From NCBI GenBank assembly GCA_949317995.1, contig OX439043.1, forward strand, positions 2,596,501-2,660,500: DNA of 64,000 nucleotides. Reading direction: 5' to 3'. The notes below the pieces were generated by a model. That model ran no database searches. It was not told where the DNA came from and worked only from the letters and a program-made list of their open reading frames with translations. The translations under genes and the position numbers were made by a program. Positions within the stretch are counted from its first letter, which is position 1. Each line of letters begins with the position of its first letter. This DNA comes from Acholoe squamosa. Its lineage: Eukaryota; Annelida; Polychaeta; Phyllodocida; Polynoidae. Below, one piece after another: positions 11,851 to 25,000 of the stretch.

Positions 11851-14800
11851 CAGTACATCCAGATGCCATTAGCAGTGTCTAGAGGCAGTACACAGAACAT
11901 AGTGGGGGCTCACCCCCCCGGTACATCCAGATGCCATTAGCAGTGTCTAGAGGCAGTACATAGTACATAGTGGGGGCTCACCCCCGGTACATCCAGATGC
12001 CATTAGCAGTGTCTAGAGGCAGTACATAGAACATAGTGGGGGCTCACCCCCCCGGTACATCCAGATGCCATTAGCAGTGTCTAGAGGCAGTACATAGAAC
12101 ATAGTGGGGGCTCACCCCCCCCCCAGTACATCCAGATGCCATTAGCAGTGTCTAGAGGCAGTACATAGAACATAGTGGGGGCTCACCCCGGTACATCCAG
12201 ATGCCATTAGCAGTGTCTAGAGGCAGTACATAGTACATAGTGGGGGCTCACCCCCCCGGTACATCCAGATGCCATTAGCAGTGTCTAGAGGCAGTACATA
12301 GAACATAGTGGGGGCTCACCCCCCCGGTACATCCAGATGCCATTAGCAGTGTCTAGAGGCAGTACATAGAACATAGTGGGGGCTCACCCCCCCCAGTACA
12401 TCCAGATGCCATTAGCAGTGTCTAGAGGCAGTACATAGAACATAGTGGGGGCTCACCCCCCCGGTACATCCAGATGCCATTAGCAGTGTCTAGAGGCAGT
12501 ACATAGAACATAGTGGGGGCTCACCCCGGTACATCCAGATGCCATTAGCAGTGTCTAGAGGCAGTACATAGTACATAGTGGGGGCTCACCCCCCCGGTAC
12601 ATCCAGATGCCATTAGCAGTGTCTAGAGGCAGTACATAGTACATAGTGGGGGCTCACCCCCCCGGTACATCCAGATGCCATTAGCAGTGTCTAGAGGCAG
12701 TACATAGTACATAGTGGGGGCTCACCCCCCCGGTACATCCAGATGCCATTAGCAGTGTCTAGAGGCAGTACACAGAACATAGTGGGGGCTCACCCCCCCC
12801 GGTACATCCAGATGCCATTAGCAGTGTCTAGAGGCAGTACATAGTACATAGTGGGGGCTCACCCCCCCGGTACATCCAGATGCCATTAGCAGTGTCTAGA
12901 GGCAGTACATAGAACATAGTGGGGGCTCACCCCCCCGGTACATCCAGATGCCATTAGCAGTGTCTAGAGGCAGTACATAGAACATAGTGGGGGCTCACCC
13001 CCCCGGTACATCCAGATGCCATTAGCAGTGTCTAGAGGCAGTACATAGTACATAGTGGGGGCTCACCCCCCCGGTACATCCAGATGCCATTAGCAGTGTC
13101 TAGAGGCAGTATATAGTACATAGTGGGGGCTCACCCCCCCGGTACATCCAGATGCCATTTGCAGTGTCTAGAGGCAGTATATAGTACATAGTGGGGGCTC
13201 ACCCCCAGTACATCCAGATGCCATTAGCAGTGTCTAGAGGCAGTACATAGAACATAGTGGGGGCTCACCCCCCCGGTACATCCAGATGCCATTAGCAGTG
13301 TCTAGAGGCAGTATATAGTACATAGTGGGGGCTCACCCCGGTACATCCAGATGCCATTAGCAGTGTCTAGAGGCAGTACATAGAACATAGTGGGGGCTCA
13401 CCCCCCCGGTACATCCAGATGCCATTAGCAGTGTCTAGAGGCAGTATATAGTACATAGTGGGGGCTCACCCCGGTACATCCAGATGCCATTAGCAGTGTC
13501 TAGAGGCAGTACATAGTGGGGGCTCACCCCCCCCAGTACATCCAGATGCCATTTGCAGTGTCTAGAGGCAGTATATAGCACATAGTGGGGGCTCACCCCC
13601 CGGTACATCCAGATGCCATTAGCAGTGTCTAGAGGCAGTACATAGTGGGGGCTCACCCCCCCAGTACATCCAGGTGCCATTAGCAGTGTCTAGAGGCAGT
13701 ACATAGTGGGGGCTCACCCCCCCGGTACATCCAGATGCCATTAGCAGTGTCTAGAGGCAGTATATAGTACATAGTGGGGGCTCACCCCGGTACATCCAGA
13801 TGCCATTAGCAGTGTCTAGAGGCAGTACATAGTGGGGGCTCACCCCCCCGGTACATCCAGATGCCATTAGCAGTGTCTAGAGGCAGTATATAGCACATAG
13901 TGGGGGCTCACCCCCCCAGTACATCCAGATGCCATTAGCAGTGTCTAGAGGCAGTACATAGCATATAGTGGGGGCTCACCCCCCCGGTACATCCAGATGC
14001 CATTAGCAGTGTCAAGAGGCAGTATATAGTGGGGGCTCACCCCCCCAAGTACATCCAGGTGCCATTAGCAGTGTCTAGAGGCAGTATATAGAACATAGTG
14101 GGGGCTCACCTCCCCCAGTACATCCAGATGCCATTAGCAGTGTCTAGAGGCAGTACATAGAACATAGTGGGGGCTCACCCCGGTACATCCAGATGCCATT
14201 AGCAGTGTCTAGAGGCAGTACATAGAACATAGTGGGGGCTCACCCCCGGTACATCCAGATGCCATTAGCAGTGTCTAGAGGCAGTACATAGAACATAGTG
14301 GGGGCTCACCCCCCGGTACATCCAGATGCCATTAGCAGTGTCTAGAGGCAGTACATAGTGGGGGCTCACCCCCCAGTACATCCAGATGCCATTAGCAGTG
14401 TCTAGAGGCAGTATATAGGGGGGGCTCACCCCCCAGTACATCCAGATGCCATTAGCAGTGTCAAGAGGCAGTATATAGTACATAGTGGGGGCTCACCCCC
14501 CCAGTACATCCAGATGCCATTAGCAGTGTCAAGAGGCAGTATATAGTACATAGTGGGGGCTCACCCCCCCAGTACATCCAGATGCCATTAGCAGTGTCTA
14601 GAGGCAGTATATAGAACATAGTGGGGGCTCACCCCCCCGGTACATCCAGATGCCATTAGCAGTGTCTAGAGGCAGTACATAGCATATAGTGGGGGCTCAC
14701 CCCCCCCGGTACATCCAGATGCCATTAGCAGTGTCTAGAGGCAGTATATAGAACATAGTGGGGGCTCACCCCCCAGTACATCCAGATGTCATTAGCAGTG

Positions 14801-15850
14801 TCTAGAGGCAGTATATAGCACATAGTGCGGGCTCACCCCCCGGTACATCCAGATGCCATTAGCAGTGTCAAGAGGCAGTATATAGTGGGGGCTCACCCCC
14901 CCAAGTACATCCAGGTGCCATTAGCAGTGTCTAGAGGCAGTATATAGCACATAGTGGGGGCTCACCCCCCCGGTACATCCAGATGCCATTAGTAGTGTCT
15001 GAAGGCAGTACATAGAACATAGTGGGGGCTCACCCCCCCCCCGGTACATCCAGATGCCATTAGCAGTGTCTAGAGGCAGTATATAGAACATAGTGGGGGC
15101 TCACCCCCCCAGTACATCCAGATGCCATTAGCAGTGTCTAGAGGCAGTATATAGAACATAGTGGGGGCTCACCCCCCCGGTACATCCAGATGCCATTAGC
15201 AGTGTCTAGAGGCAGTACATAGAACATAGTGGGGGCTCACCCCCCCGGTACATCCAGATGCCATTAGCAGTGTCTAGAGGCAGTACATAGAACATAGTGG
15301 GGGCTCACCCCCCCGGTACATCCAGATGCCATTAGCAGTGTCTAGAGGCAGTATATAGAACATAGTGGGGGCTCACCCCCCCGGTACATCCAGATGCCAT
15401 TAGCAGTGTCTAGAGGCAGTATATAGAACATAGTGGGGGCTCACCCCCCCGGTACATCCAGATGCCATTAGCAGTGTCTAGAGGCGGTACATAGAACATA
15501 GTGGGGGCTCACCCCCCCGGTACATCCAGATGCCATTAGCAGTGTCTAGAGGCAGTACATAGAACATAGTGGGGGCTCACCTCCCCCAGTACATCCAGAT
15601 GCCATTAGCAGTGTCTAGAGGCAGTATATAGTACATAGTGGGGGCTCACCCCCGGTACATCCAGATGCCATTAGCAGTGTCTAGAGGCAGTACATAGTAC
15701 ATAGTGGGGGCTCACCCCCCCAGTACATCCAGATGCCATTAGCAGTGTCTAGAGGCAGTACATAGTACATAGTGGGGGCTCACCCCCCGTACATCCAGAT
15801 GCCATTAGCAGTGTCTAGAGGCAGTACATAGAACATAGTGCCCCCCCCCC
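11851..15850. repeat. 68-bp satellite array (array B), about 59 units
   Basis: Unit starts GTACATCCAGATGCCATTAG, continues CAGTGTCTAGAGGCAGTACA, then TAGAACATAGTGGGGGCTCA and a C tract. The C tract varies from about 4 to 10 bases, and some units lack the AACATAG segment, so lengths vary from about 53 to 71 bp. The array stops at a run of ten C bases near 15841. Open minus-strand frames (for example at 13435 and 14265) are by-products of the period. No resemblance to the foldback element was seen. Confidence 0.97.
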
Positions 15851-16004
15851 TGTAGTGACATAAAGGCAGGCTGTGGTTGAGGTGTACCCCCAGGTATCAG
15901 TTAGAGGACACACAATACAAAACTCATGTCACCTCCTGTGGCGTACAGTCCTACACCACCGACCCACAATAACTACAACAGAAGGGGCAGTATATGGCAC
16001 GGGA

Positions 16005-16245
16005 ATGCAAGGAAAGTCAGTCTTCTGCAATGAGAGTAATAAAACTTAATAGGTTTATCATATCCTTTTATATTTATATAAGGGGTTTTAACATTCTCAG
16101 ACAGTCTTTAAAAACTGTCAATTTAGAAATCCCATGATAGAAGGCAGGGAAAGTCAGCCTACTGCAGTAAGAGCAATGCAGCTTGATATATTCACATTTA
16201 ATACAAGAAGTTTGACCTTCTCGGACAGTCTTAAATTCCCAATTT
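16005..16245. repeat. Diverged tandem duplication, two units of about 137 bp
   Basis: GGAAAGTCAGTCTTCTGCAA near 16011 is echoed by GGAAAGTCAGCCTACTGCAG near 16149. Both are followed by a similar AGAGxAAT...CTTxATA stretch and later by a CTCxGACAGTCTTxAAA word. The copies are clearly older than the neighbouring satellites. Confidence 0.65.
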
Positions 16246-16901
16246 ACAACCCCCTGCTGTGTCTTATAGTTTATTCCCTAATGCGTATAGGCCTGTTAGC
16301 GGTGGATTCTTAGACATAGGTGTAATATAAGTGCCAGCGATTAGTCATAGCTGCTACAAAAACAATGAAGGTTTGGTTTAGGCCATTGGTCTACGTTGTC
16401 ATTGACGTTTTATGTTCTATGTCATTGTGTATGTCGTATGTCATAGCTGCATGAGTTATATACAGACAACAAATGGGCATGTATGGACTGTTGGCCCTTA
16501 AAAGGTTAAGGTGATCCTTAAGGGGTTAATGGTCAGTAGTCACATGATTTACACCAGGAAGGCGCTTTAAATGTCACAGATTGCATTAGTGCATCATGAC
16601 AACCTTATGACAGGCCTATATATATATATAGTTCCATGTACTTAAGATGAAGTAGGTTAATCTAGGACTTAAACACCCGAGGTGTTAATGTATATTTCAA
16701 ACCTATTTTCAATTCAATTTTCAACATTCGATCATAATGTACACTGTAGTGTACGAATACTAGGGCTGAGTGTGTGTGTGTGTATAGATAGGCTGGTACA
16801 CCAGGGGAGTGGGGTAATATGGTGAAGATGTCTGACCACTGCTGGCGGTTTGGGGCTTAGGGCTGAGGAAGCCTTCCCTCTCATGTACTGAGGTCAATGC
16901 T
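16246..16901. other. Unassigned DNA
   Basis: No gene was seen. A short (TA)n tract lies near 16619-16630. A TGCATTAGTGCATCATGACA word near 16583 suggests a small fragment of the foldback family. Confidence 0.5.
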
Positions 16902-17063
16902 TTAACCCTTTAAAGGTGGCTGATGTAAGAATACATCATGCCCATTGGTCGTCATGATGCTCCAAGGAAGTGCTTGTGAGGAGACTCACCAGCACTTCAT
17001 TGGTGCATCATGCCGATCAATGGCCATGATGCATTTCTGCATCAGCGGCCCTTACAGGTTTAA
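16902..17063. mobile_element. TTAA foldback element, compact palindromic copy
   Basis: Bounded by TTAA at 16902 and 17060, with ends TTAACCCTTTAAAGGTGGCT and the reverse of GCATCAGCGGCCCTTACAGG. The two arms are mutually complementary over most of the 162 bp: CCCATTGGTCGTCATGATGC on the left against GCATCATGCCGATCAATGGC on the right. They meet at a TGAGGAGACTCA turn. The ends and TTAA flanks resemble piggyBac-type nonautonomous elements. It has no coding capacity. Confidence 0.85.
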
Positions 17064-17084
17064 ACCATTGTGGCACACCTGACG

Positions 17085-17260
17085 CCTCGATGCATGATTT
17101 TATTGTCATCATGCACCAAAATAATACAGGGTGTCCTTGTGCATCATGTGGGACCTTCAACAGTGTATCAGCACCAGAGATTTAGTAAGTTTTGCATTCA
17201 TGCATCATGACTGTGAAAAGTCATGATGCATCAATGCACCATTTTGAGCCATGAAAGTTT
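17085..17260. mobile_element. Foldback-family derivative with a small palindrome
   Basis: Rich in GCATCATG/CATGATGC words. A tight inverted repeat at 17202-17247 (TGCATCATGACT...AGTCATGATGCA) could form a hairpin. No intact ends were found, so this is a degraded or rearranged member. Confidence 0.55.
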
Positions 17261-17843
17261 AATGCCTGAGAAATCTCTACCAAACTTCCAAAGGGTTTCT
17301 TTTCATCTCTTAGAGCCTAAAGTTCAGTAAGTGGACTAAAAACAATAGCAAATATTTGAATAATGATTATAGTATTTAGATTAGTTTTACATTTGAAACC
17401 AGAACCTATTTAAGACCTTGGCGCTTAGATGACTTCAAACTTCTCACTCTCTAAGACTATATACCAAGATGGTGGATTGTCCGATGGGTGCCGTCATTGC
17501 TAAAGCTGGTTACCAGCAGTTATCACTGATCTCGCTTATCAGGTGGCCACAATCTGCCCCCGAGACATCCCCCTGAATAGTTGGGATTATTTCAATGGCT
17601 AAGTCAGTATACGGAGATCTATCATGCTATCCATGAAGGCTGAATATAGATGCTTCAGTTTCATCTGAAACATTCCTGACCTCAAGTGATCCCCTTGTAT
17701 TGAGAGGCACCTTATAATACACTGGGGTGGTGTGTATGAGGCAGTTCAGCTTGTAACATAGGTTATTGTACATTAAAACACGGTGACATTTTAGAACAAA
17801 GGAAACAAGCTGTGGTTATTCCATGTAACCAAGGTTTAAGTCG

Positions 17844-17974
17844 GTTAACCCACAGTTGTCTAGGGTTACTTGGTATAACCAATGCTGACTGGCCAATCCA
17901 AGGTGTTTCACACATTGGATTGACCACTTGAGGCACTGGTTATACCTCGTAACCCTACACAACTGTGGATTAAC
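17844..17974. mobile_element. Palindromic MITE, 58-bp arms
   Basis: The left arm 17844-17900 begins GTTAACCCACAGTTGT. The right arm 17916-17974 ends ACAACTGTGGATTAAC. Inside them TAGGGTTACTTGGTATAACC pairs with GGTTATACCTCGTAACCCTA. The loop is about 15 bp. Noncoding and probably a small foldback element, of a different family from the GCATCATG one. Confidence 0.7.
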
Positions 17975-19375
17975 TAATACTTAATAGCGTGTTGCTGCTG
18001 ATATGGGTATATTCAATTCACATCTCAGCTTGGTTAAAATTGAACATCACCATTGTTGAGTATTACCAATGCAGAATTTTCAATTACCTGCTATTGCTGC
18101 AGGGGTTCACCGTGACTACAATTTAGCGTTATGTTTGAAGTGTAACGCTGTCCAATATGGGTTAACATGCACAATTCATTATTCAACTATATATGTACAT
18201 CAACTTATGCTGGACAGAACACCTGTGTCCCTGACAATGAGAACAACATTAACTTGTCATAAGGCTTTACACAGCTTTCACTCTTTCACTTTCCAATAAC
18301 CTTTTTTTTCTCTTTTTTTTGTAATGCTGAATTCCATAGCTTCCCCGTGGAGACCGCCATCTTGAATTTCATTTATTTGGTGGTTCTTATAGAACAAAGG
18401 GCAATAGCTAGAAATCAGTATTGGATAATGCTAATTCAGGGTGCTCCTTATACGTGAGGTACATCATAGAACAGAATGGGGTAGCTGCAGCGTCTGCACT
18501 GTGTTATTTTACTGGTATAGTAATATTCTAATTATCTCAGACAGGCAGTCTGTATGTCCTCGCTATATAGTGCAGGTGTGAGGAAGTCCACCTCAAACAA
18601 CATATCTATGGACAATTTACTTTTATATGCAGCTAAAGTGTCAGCTATGTGACAGGCTGTCATACTTCTTGTAAATACAGGTGTGACAATTAAATACTTT
18701 CACACTACAACAACCGAACGCCAGGGAGGATACTCAATGGTTGCCGATAGTTTTGAATTTAAGAAAATATTCCAGTTTACATTGCAAGATTCCTGCTCTT
18801 ATGTAATTATCACATATAATTTATGCAATATATAGGTAATATATCTTGTCATGGGACAATATTCCATGACTCTCGAACTTAATTCTGTTCAAGGCTATTC
18901 TTTGGAATCCTTAAATGTGTTTTTGTCTTCATTACCTCTCACCTAGACAGATAAGTTAATAAATGTGAGGGAAAACACAAAAAGGAATATTTATATTTCA
19001 TATTGTATTTTGTAACATAAAAAGAAAAGGCAATAAGGTGGCAATGGTAATTATTTGGAAATTCATTGAGGGAAATGCACAGTAAAATAAAGATGATATC
19101 TACAGAACACATAAGGATGTTCAAATAAACCCATAGTCAGTGGCAGCGGTCTGTCTCTAATATGCTTCCGTCATCTTTAATGCATACTTTGCCTTAAATC
19201 AGGTGATCCATAAAACTGCAATTACAGAGAGACACCTCAGTACCCCCAGACTATGCCACTTAGTTCCATGACACCACCCTTGCCTTCCTGCCCCCTCACT
19301 ATATGGAACCAGTCTGCAGGTGGTGACCCTACCGTGAGCCGGATAGGTAGTTTAGTTGTGCGTTGGTTAAGTACC
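17975..19375. other. Unassigned AT-rich DNA
   Basis: No exon, RNA gene or repeat was recognised. The short open frames on both strands look random. Confidence 0.5.
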
Positions 19376-19447
19376 GTCCCAGTAGCTCAGTTGGTAGAGC
19401 ATTGGCCTCAAGGTCTGAGGGTCCCGGGTTCAAGCCCTGAATGAGAT
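19376..19447 (+). repeat. tRNA-derived SINE head or tRNA pseudogene (Leu-CAA-like)
   Basis: A perfect A box (TAGCTCAGTTGG) and a good B box (GGTTCAAGCC) sit at tRNA-like spacing. The D stem GCTC/GAGC is perfect. The T stem pairs 4 of 5, the acceptor about 5 of 7, and the anticodon stem is poor. The loop CTCAAGG would present anticodon CAA. The weak stems argue against a working tRNA and for a polymerase III-derived SINE head or pseudogene. No clear 3' tail or target duplication was found. Confidence 0.7.
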
Positions 19448-20512
19448 ATGGACTTTTCCGTGCAATTTACTACAGTATAATTAAGAATGATTTAGTAGCC
19501 ATTTATAGAAGATCTTGTACAAACCCCAAACCCTACTCGGGAAAATTACCGTTAATGTCCACAAGTGTAGATTACAGACCATTGCATATGTCAATCATAG
19601 CTTACATACCCTGGCAACAAGTACCTTATATGTGTGGTTTAACACATATAGACTACAGTACGGAAAGGCAACCCCTTCAGACCCAAATTGCCGCTTAATG
19701 TTTATTCCAAAGTTCAGGTGTGGCTTATAATTATGCAGGTACAGCTTTCACGTTAGGCTTTACTAAAGGTGGGTGACTTTGGGTTTGTACCAACTACATG
19801 GAGTGTTCAACTCATGGGAACATTACCATAATAGTAGAAGATGGCAGTAAATGTGAATTATGACTCAGTATAGTTCAAGTACAGTGACCTGCTGCCTCAC
19901 CATACCATGGGAGAAATGGGGGTCTGTGGGAAAGTTGCAGTATACACTTTAAATTCTTTTATCTGATAATTCAATTCAAACCACTTTGAGGTGCCTTCAT
20001 TCAATCTATTCCTTTGTCATTGCATCAGGGTTAGATTAAATATTCTCCATAGAGGACCTCATGTAAAGGTTTTTATTTCTTTGTACCCCTCTTTAATTGC
20101 ATACCAACAGTTGTTCACTCAGACCACATAAATCAAAAGTAAATACCACACTTGGGATCATTCCATACCCACTGCATGAGAAATTGCCATACCAAAACAA
20201 TCGTCAGAATAAATGCCAAAAGTCCTAAGGCCAACAATAAACTACAACATTATGTTTGGGTGTGGTTCAAAATAACTACCTATACATGAGGCAAATATCC
20301 ATGTATATAGGGAAGGTGTTGGGACTCAAGCAAAACATTGGGAGAATTAAGAATCTGTCAGATGTAAGCTGAACAGTTAGGATTATAATATTTACACTGG
20401 ACAAAGATCAGGATTGAGTTGAGACAGATTAGTGTGGCATAGCAGTCATGTTTGTCCTTCATTAACTAATCCTACCGTGATACCCTGTGTACATGGTGTG
20501 CCTGACAAGTTC
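19448..20512. other. Unassigned DNA with a possible small inverted-repeat element
   Basis: TACAAACCCCAAACCC near 19517 and GGGTTTGTACC near 19784 are inverted and may bound a degraded element of about 270 bp. Otherwise nothing was recognised up to the start of the 30-bp array. Confidence 0.4.
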
Positions 20513-22045
20513 TACATAGGGAGAGGCCTCTGGTGTACCTTATACATGGGGACAGACCCCTGGTGTACCTTATACATGGGGTCAGACCTCTGGTGTACCT
20601 TATACATGGGGACAGACCCCTGGTGTACCTTATACATGGGGTCAGACCTCTGGTGTACCTTATATATGGGGACAGACCTCTGGTGTACCTTATACATGGG
20701 GACAGACCCCTGGTGTACCTTATACATGGGGACAGACCTCTGGTGTACCTTATACATGGGGACAGACCCCTGGTGTACCTTATACATGGGGTCAGACCTC
20801 TGGTGTACCTTATATATGGGGACAGACCTCTGGTGTACCTTATACGTGGGGACAGACCCCTGGTGTACCTTATACATGGGGACAGACCTCTGGTGTACCT
20901 TATACATGGGGACAGACCCCTGGTGTACCTTATACATGGGACAGACCTCTGGTGTACCTTATACATGGGACACACCTCTGGTGTACCTTATACATGGGGA
21001 CAGACCCTGGTGTACCTTATACATGGGGACAGACCTCTGGTGTACCTTATACATGGGGACAGACCCCTGGTGTACCTTATACATGGGGACAGACCTCTGG
21101 TGTACCTTATACATGGAGACAGACCTCTGGTGTACCTTATATATGGGGACAGACCTCTGGTGTACCTTATACATGGGACAGACCTCTGGTGTACCTTATA
21201 CATGGGGACAGACCCCTGGTGTACCTTATATATGGGGACAGACCTCTGGTGTACCTTATACATGGAGACAGACCTCTGGTGTACCTTATATATGGGGACA
21301 GACCTCTGGTGTACCTTATACATGGGACAGACCTCTGGTGTACCTTATACATGGGGACAGACCCCTGGTGTACCTTATATATAGGGACAGACCTCTGGTG
21401 TACCTTATACATGGGGACAGACCTCTGGTGTACCTGATATATGGGACAGACCTCTGGTGTACCTTATATATGGAGACAGACCTCTGGTGTGCCTTATACA
21501 TGGGGACAGACCTCTGGTGTACCTTATATATGGAGACAGACCTCTGGTGTACCTTATACATGGGACAGACCTCTGGTGTACCTTATACATGGGACAGACC
21601 TCTGGTGTACCCTATATATAGGGACAAACTCCTGGTGTACCTTATACATGGGGACAGACCCCTGGTGTGCCTTATACATGGGGACAGACCTCTGGTGTAC
21701 CTTATATATGGGGACAGACTCCTGGTGTACCTTATATATGGGGACAGACCTCTGGTGTACTTTATACATGGGGACAGACCTCTGGTATACCTTATACATG
21801 GGGACAGACCACTGGTGTGCCTTATACATGGGGACAGACCCCTGGTGTACCTTATATATGGGGACAGACCCCTGGTGTACTTTATACATGGGGACAGACC
21901 CCTGGTGTACCTTATACATGGGGACAGACCTCTGGTGTACCTTATATATGGGACAGACCTCTGGTGTACCTTATATATGGAGACAGACCCCTGGTGTACC
22001 TTATATATGGGGACAGACCCTGGTGTACCTTATACATGGGGACAC
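20513..22045 (+). repeat. 30-bp satellite, forward block (array C1), about 51 units
   Basis: Unit CTCTGGTGTACCTTATACAT followed by GGGGACAGAC. Variants include CCCTGG for CTCTGG, TATATATGG for TATACATGG, and single-base deletions in the G tract. These deletions shift the repeat frame, so reading frames pass from one decapeptide to another. Confidence 0.98.
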
Positions 22046-25000
22046 CAGGGGTCTGTCCCCATGTATAAGGTACACCAGAGGTCTGTCCCCATATATAAGG
22101 TACACCAGAGGTCTGTCCCCATATATAAGGTACACCAGGGGTCTGTCCCCATGTATAAGATACACCAGAGGTCTGTCCCCATGTATAAGATACACCAGAG
22201 GTCTGTCCCCATGTATAAGGTACACCAGAGGTCTGTCCCCATATATAAGGTACACCAGAGGTCTGTCCCCATATATAAGGTACACCAGAGGTCTGTCCCC
22301 ATATATAAGGTACACCAGAGGTATGTCCCCATGTATAAGGTACACCAGAGGTCTGTCCCCATGTATAAGGTACACCAGAGGTCTGTCCCCATATATAAGG
22401 TACACCAGAGGTCTGTCCCCATATATAAGGTACACCAGAGGTCTGTCCCCATATATAAGGTACACCAGAGGTCTGTCCCCATATATAAGGTACACCAGAG
22501 GTCTGTCCCCATATATAAGGTACACCAGAGGTATGTCCCCATGTATAAGGTACACCAGAGGTCTGTCCCCATATATAAGGTACACCAGAGGTCTGTCCCC
22601 ATGTATAAGGTACACCAGAGGTCTGTCTCCATGTATAAGGTACACCAGAGGTCTGTCCCCATGTATAAGGTACACCAGAGGTCTGTCCCCATGTATAAGG
22701 TACACCAGAGGTCTGTCCCCATATATAAGGTACACCAGAGGTCTGTCCCCATATATAAGGTACACCAGAGGTCTGTCCCCATATATAAGGTACACCAGAG
22801 GTCTGTCCCCATATATAAGGTACACCAGAGGTCTGTCCCCATGTATAAGGTACACCAGAGGTCTGTCCCCATGTATAAGATACACCAGAGGTCTGTCCCC
22901 ATATATAAGGTACACCAGGGGTCTGTCCCATATATAAGGTACACCAGGGGTCTGTCCCATATATAAGGTACACCAGGGGTCTGTCCCCATATATAAGGTA
23001 CACCAGAGGTCTGTCCCCATATATAAGGTACACCAGAGGTATGTCCCCATGTATAAGGTACACCAGAGGTCTGTCCCCATATATAAGGTACACCAGAGGT
23101 CTGTCCCCATGTATAAGGTACACCAGAGGTCTGTCTCCATGTATAAGGTACACCAGAGGTCTGTCCCCATGTATAAGGTACACAAGAGGTCTGTCACCAT
23201 GTATAAGGTACACCAAGGGTCTGTCCCCATGTATAAGGTACACCAGAGGTCTGTCCCCATGTATAAGGTACACCAGAGGTCTGTCCCCATGTATAAGGTA
23301 CACCAGAGGTCTGTCCCCATATAAAAGGTACACCAGGGGTTTGTCCCATGTATAAGGTACACAAGAGGTCTGTCCCCATGTATAAGGTACACCAGGAGTC
23401 TGTCCCCATGTATAAGGTACACCAGGGGTCTGTCCCCATATATAAGGTACACCAGAGGTCTGTCCCCATGTATAAGGTACACCAGAGGTCTGTCCCCATA
23501 TATAAGGTACACCAGGGGTCTGTCCCATGTATAAGGTACACCAGAGGTCTGTCCCCATGTATAAGGTACACCAGGGGTCTGTCCCCATATATAAGGTACA
23601 CCAGGGGTCTGTCCCATGTATAAGGTACACCAGAGGTCTGTCCCCATATATAAGGTACACCAGGGGTCTGTCCCCATGTATAAGGTACACCAGAGGTCTG
23701 TCCCATGTATAAGGTACACCAGAGGTCTGTCCCCATGTATAAGGTACACAAGGGGTCTGTCCCCATGTATAAGGTACACCAGAGGTCTGTCCCCATATAT
23801 AAGGTACACCAGGGGTCTGGCCCATATATAAGGTACACCAGAGGTCTGCCCCCATGTATAAGGTACACAAGAGGTCTGTCCCCATGTATAAGGTACACCA
23901 GAGGTCTGTCCCATATATAAGGTACACCAGAGGTCTGTCCCCATGTATAAGGTACACCAGGAGTCTGTCTCCATGTATAAGGTACACCAGAGGTCTGTCC
24001 CATATATAAGGTACACCAGAGGTCTGTCCCCATGTATAAGGTACACCAGGAGTCTGTCTCCATGTATAAGGTACACCAGGGGTCTGTCCCCATATATAAG
24101 GTACACCAGAGGTCTGTCCCCATGTATAAGGTACACCAGAGGTCTGTCCCCATGTATAAGGTACACCAGGGGTCTGTCCCCAAGTATAAGGTACACCAGG
24201 GGTCTGTCCCCATGTATAAGTCACACCAGAGGTCTGTCCCATATATAAGGTACACCAGAGGTCTGTCCCCATATATAAGGTACACCAGAGGTCTGTCCCA
24301 TATATAAGGTACACCAGAGGTCTGTCCCCATGTATAAGGTACACCAGGAGTCTGTCTCCATGTATAAGGTACACCAGAGGTCTGTCCCATATATAAGGTA
24401 CACCAGAGGTCTGTCCCCATGTATAAGGTACACCAGGAGTCTGTCTCCATGTATAAGGTACACCAGGGGTCTGTCCCATATATAAGGTACACCAGAGGTC
24501 TGTCCCATATATAAGGTACACCAGAGGTCTGTCCCATATATAAGGTACACCAGAGGTCTGTCCCCATATATAAGGTACACCAGAGGTCTGTCCCCATGTA
24601 TAAGGTACACCTGAGGTCTGTCCCATGTATAAGGTACACCAGAGGTATGTCCCCATATATAAGGTACACGACGGGTCTGTCCCCATGTATAAGGTACACC
24701 AGAGGTCTGTCCCATGTATAAGGTACACCAGAGGTATGTCCCCATATATAAGGTACACCAGAGGTCTGTCTCCATGTATAAGGTACACCAGAGGTATGTC
24801 CCCATATATAAGGTACACCAGAGGTATGTCCCCATATATAAAGTACACCAGAGGTCTGTCCCCATATATAAGGTACACCAGGGGTCTGTCCCCATGTATA
24901 AAGTACACCAGAGGTCTGTCCCCATGTATAAGGTACACCAGAGGTCTGTCCCCATGTATAAGGTACACCAGAGGTCTGTCCCCATGTATAAGGCACACCA

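Noticed and set aside
13435-14483. Minus-strand frames in array B (HYVLPLDTANGIWMY repeats)
   Set aside because: By-product of a 68-bp repeat whose frame shifts with C-tract length. No gene context.
19376-19447. Functional tRNA-Leu(CAA) gene
   Set aside because: The A and B boxes are good, but the anticodon and acceptor stems are mispaired and there is no terminator-like T run just downstream. SINE head or pseudogene is more likely.
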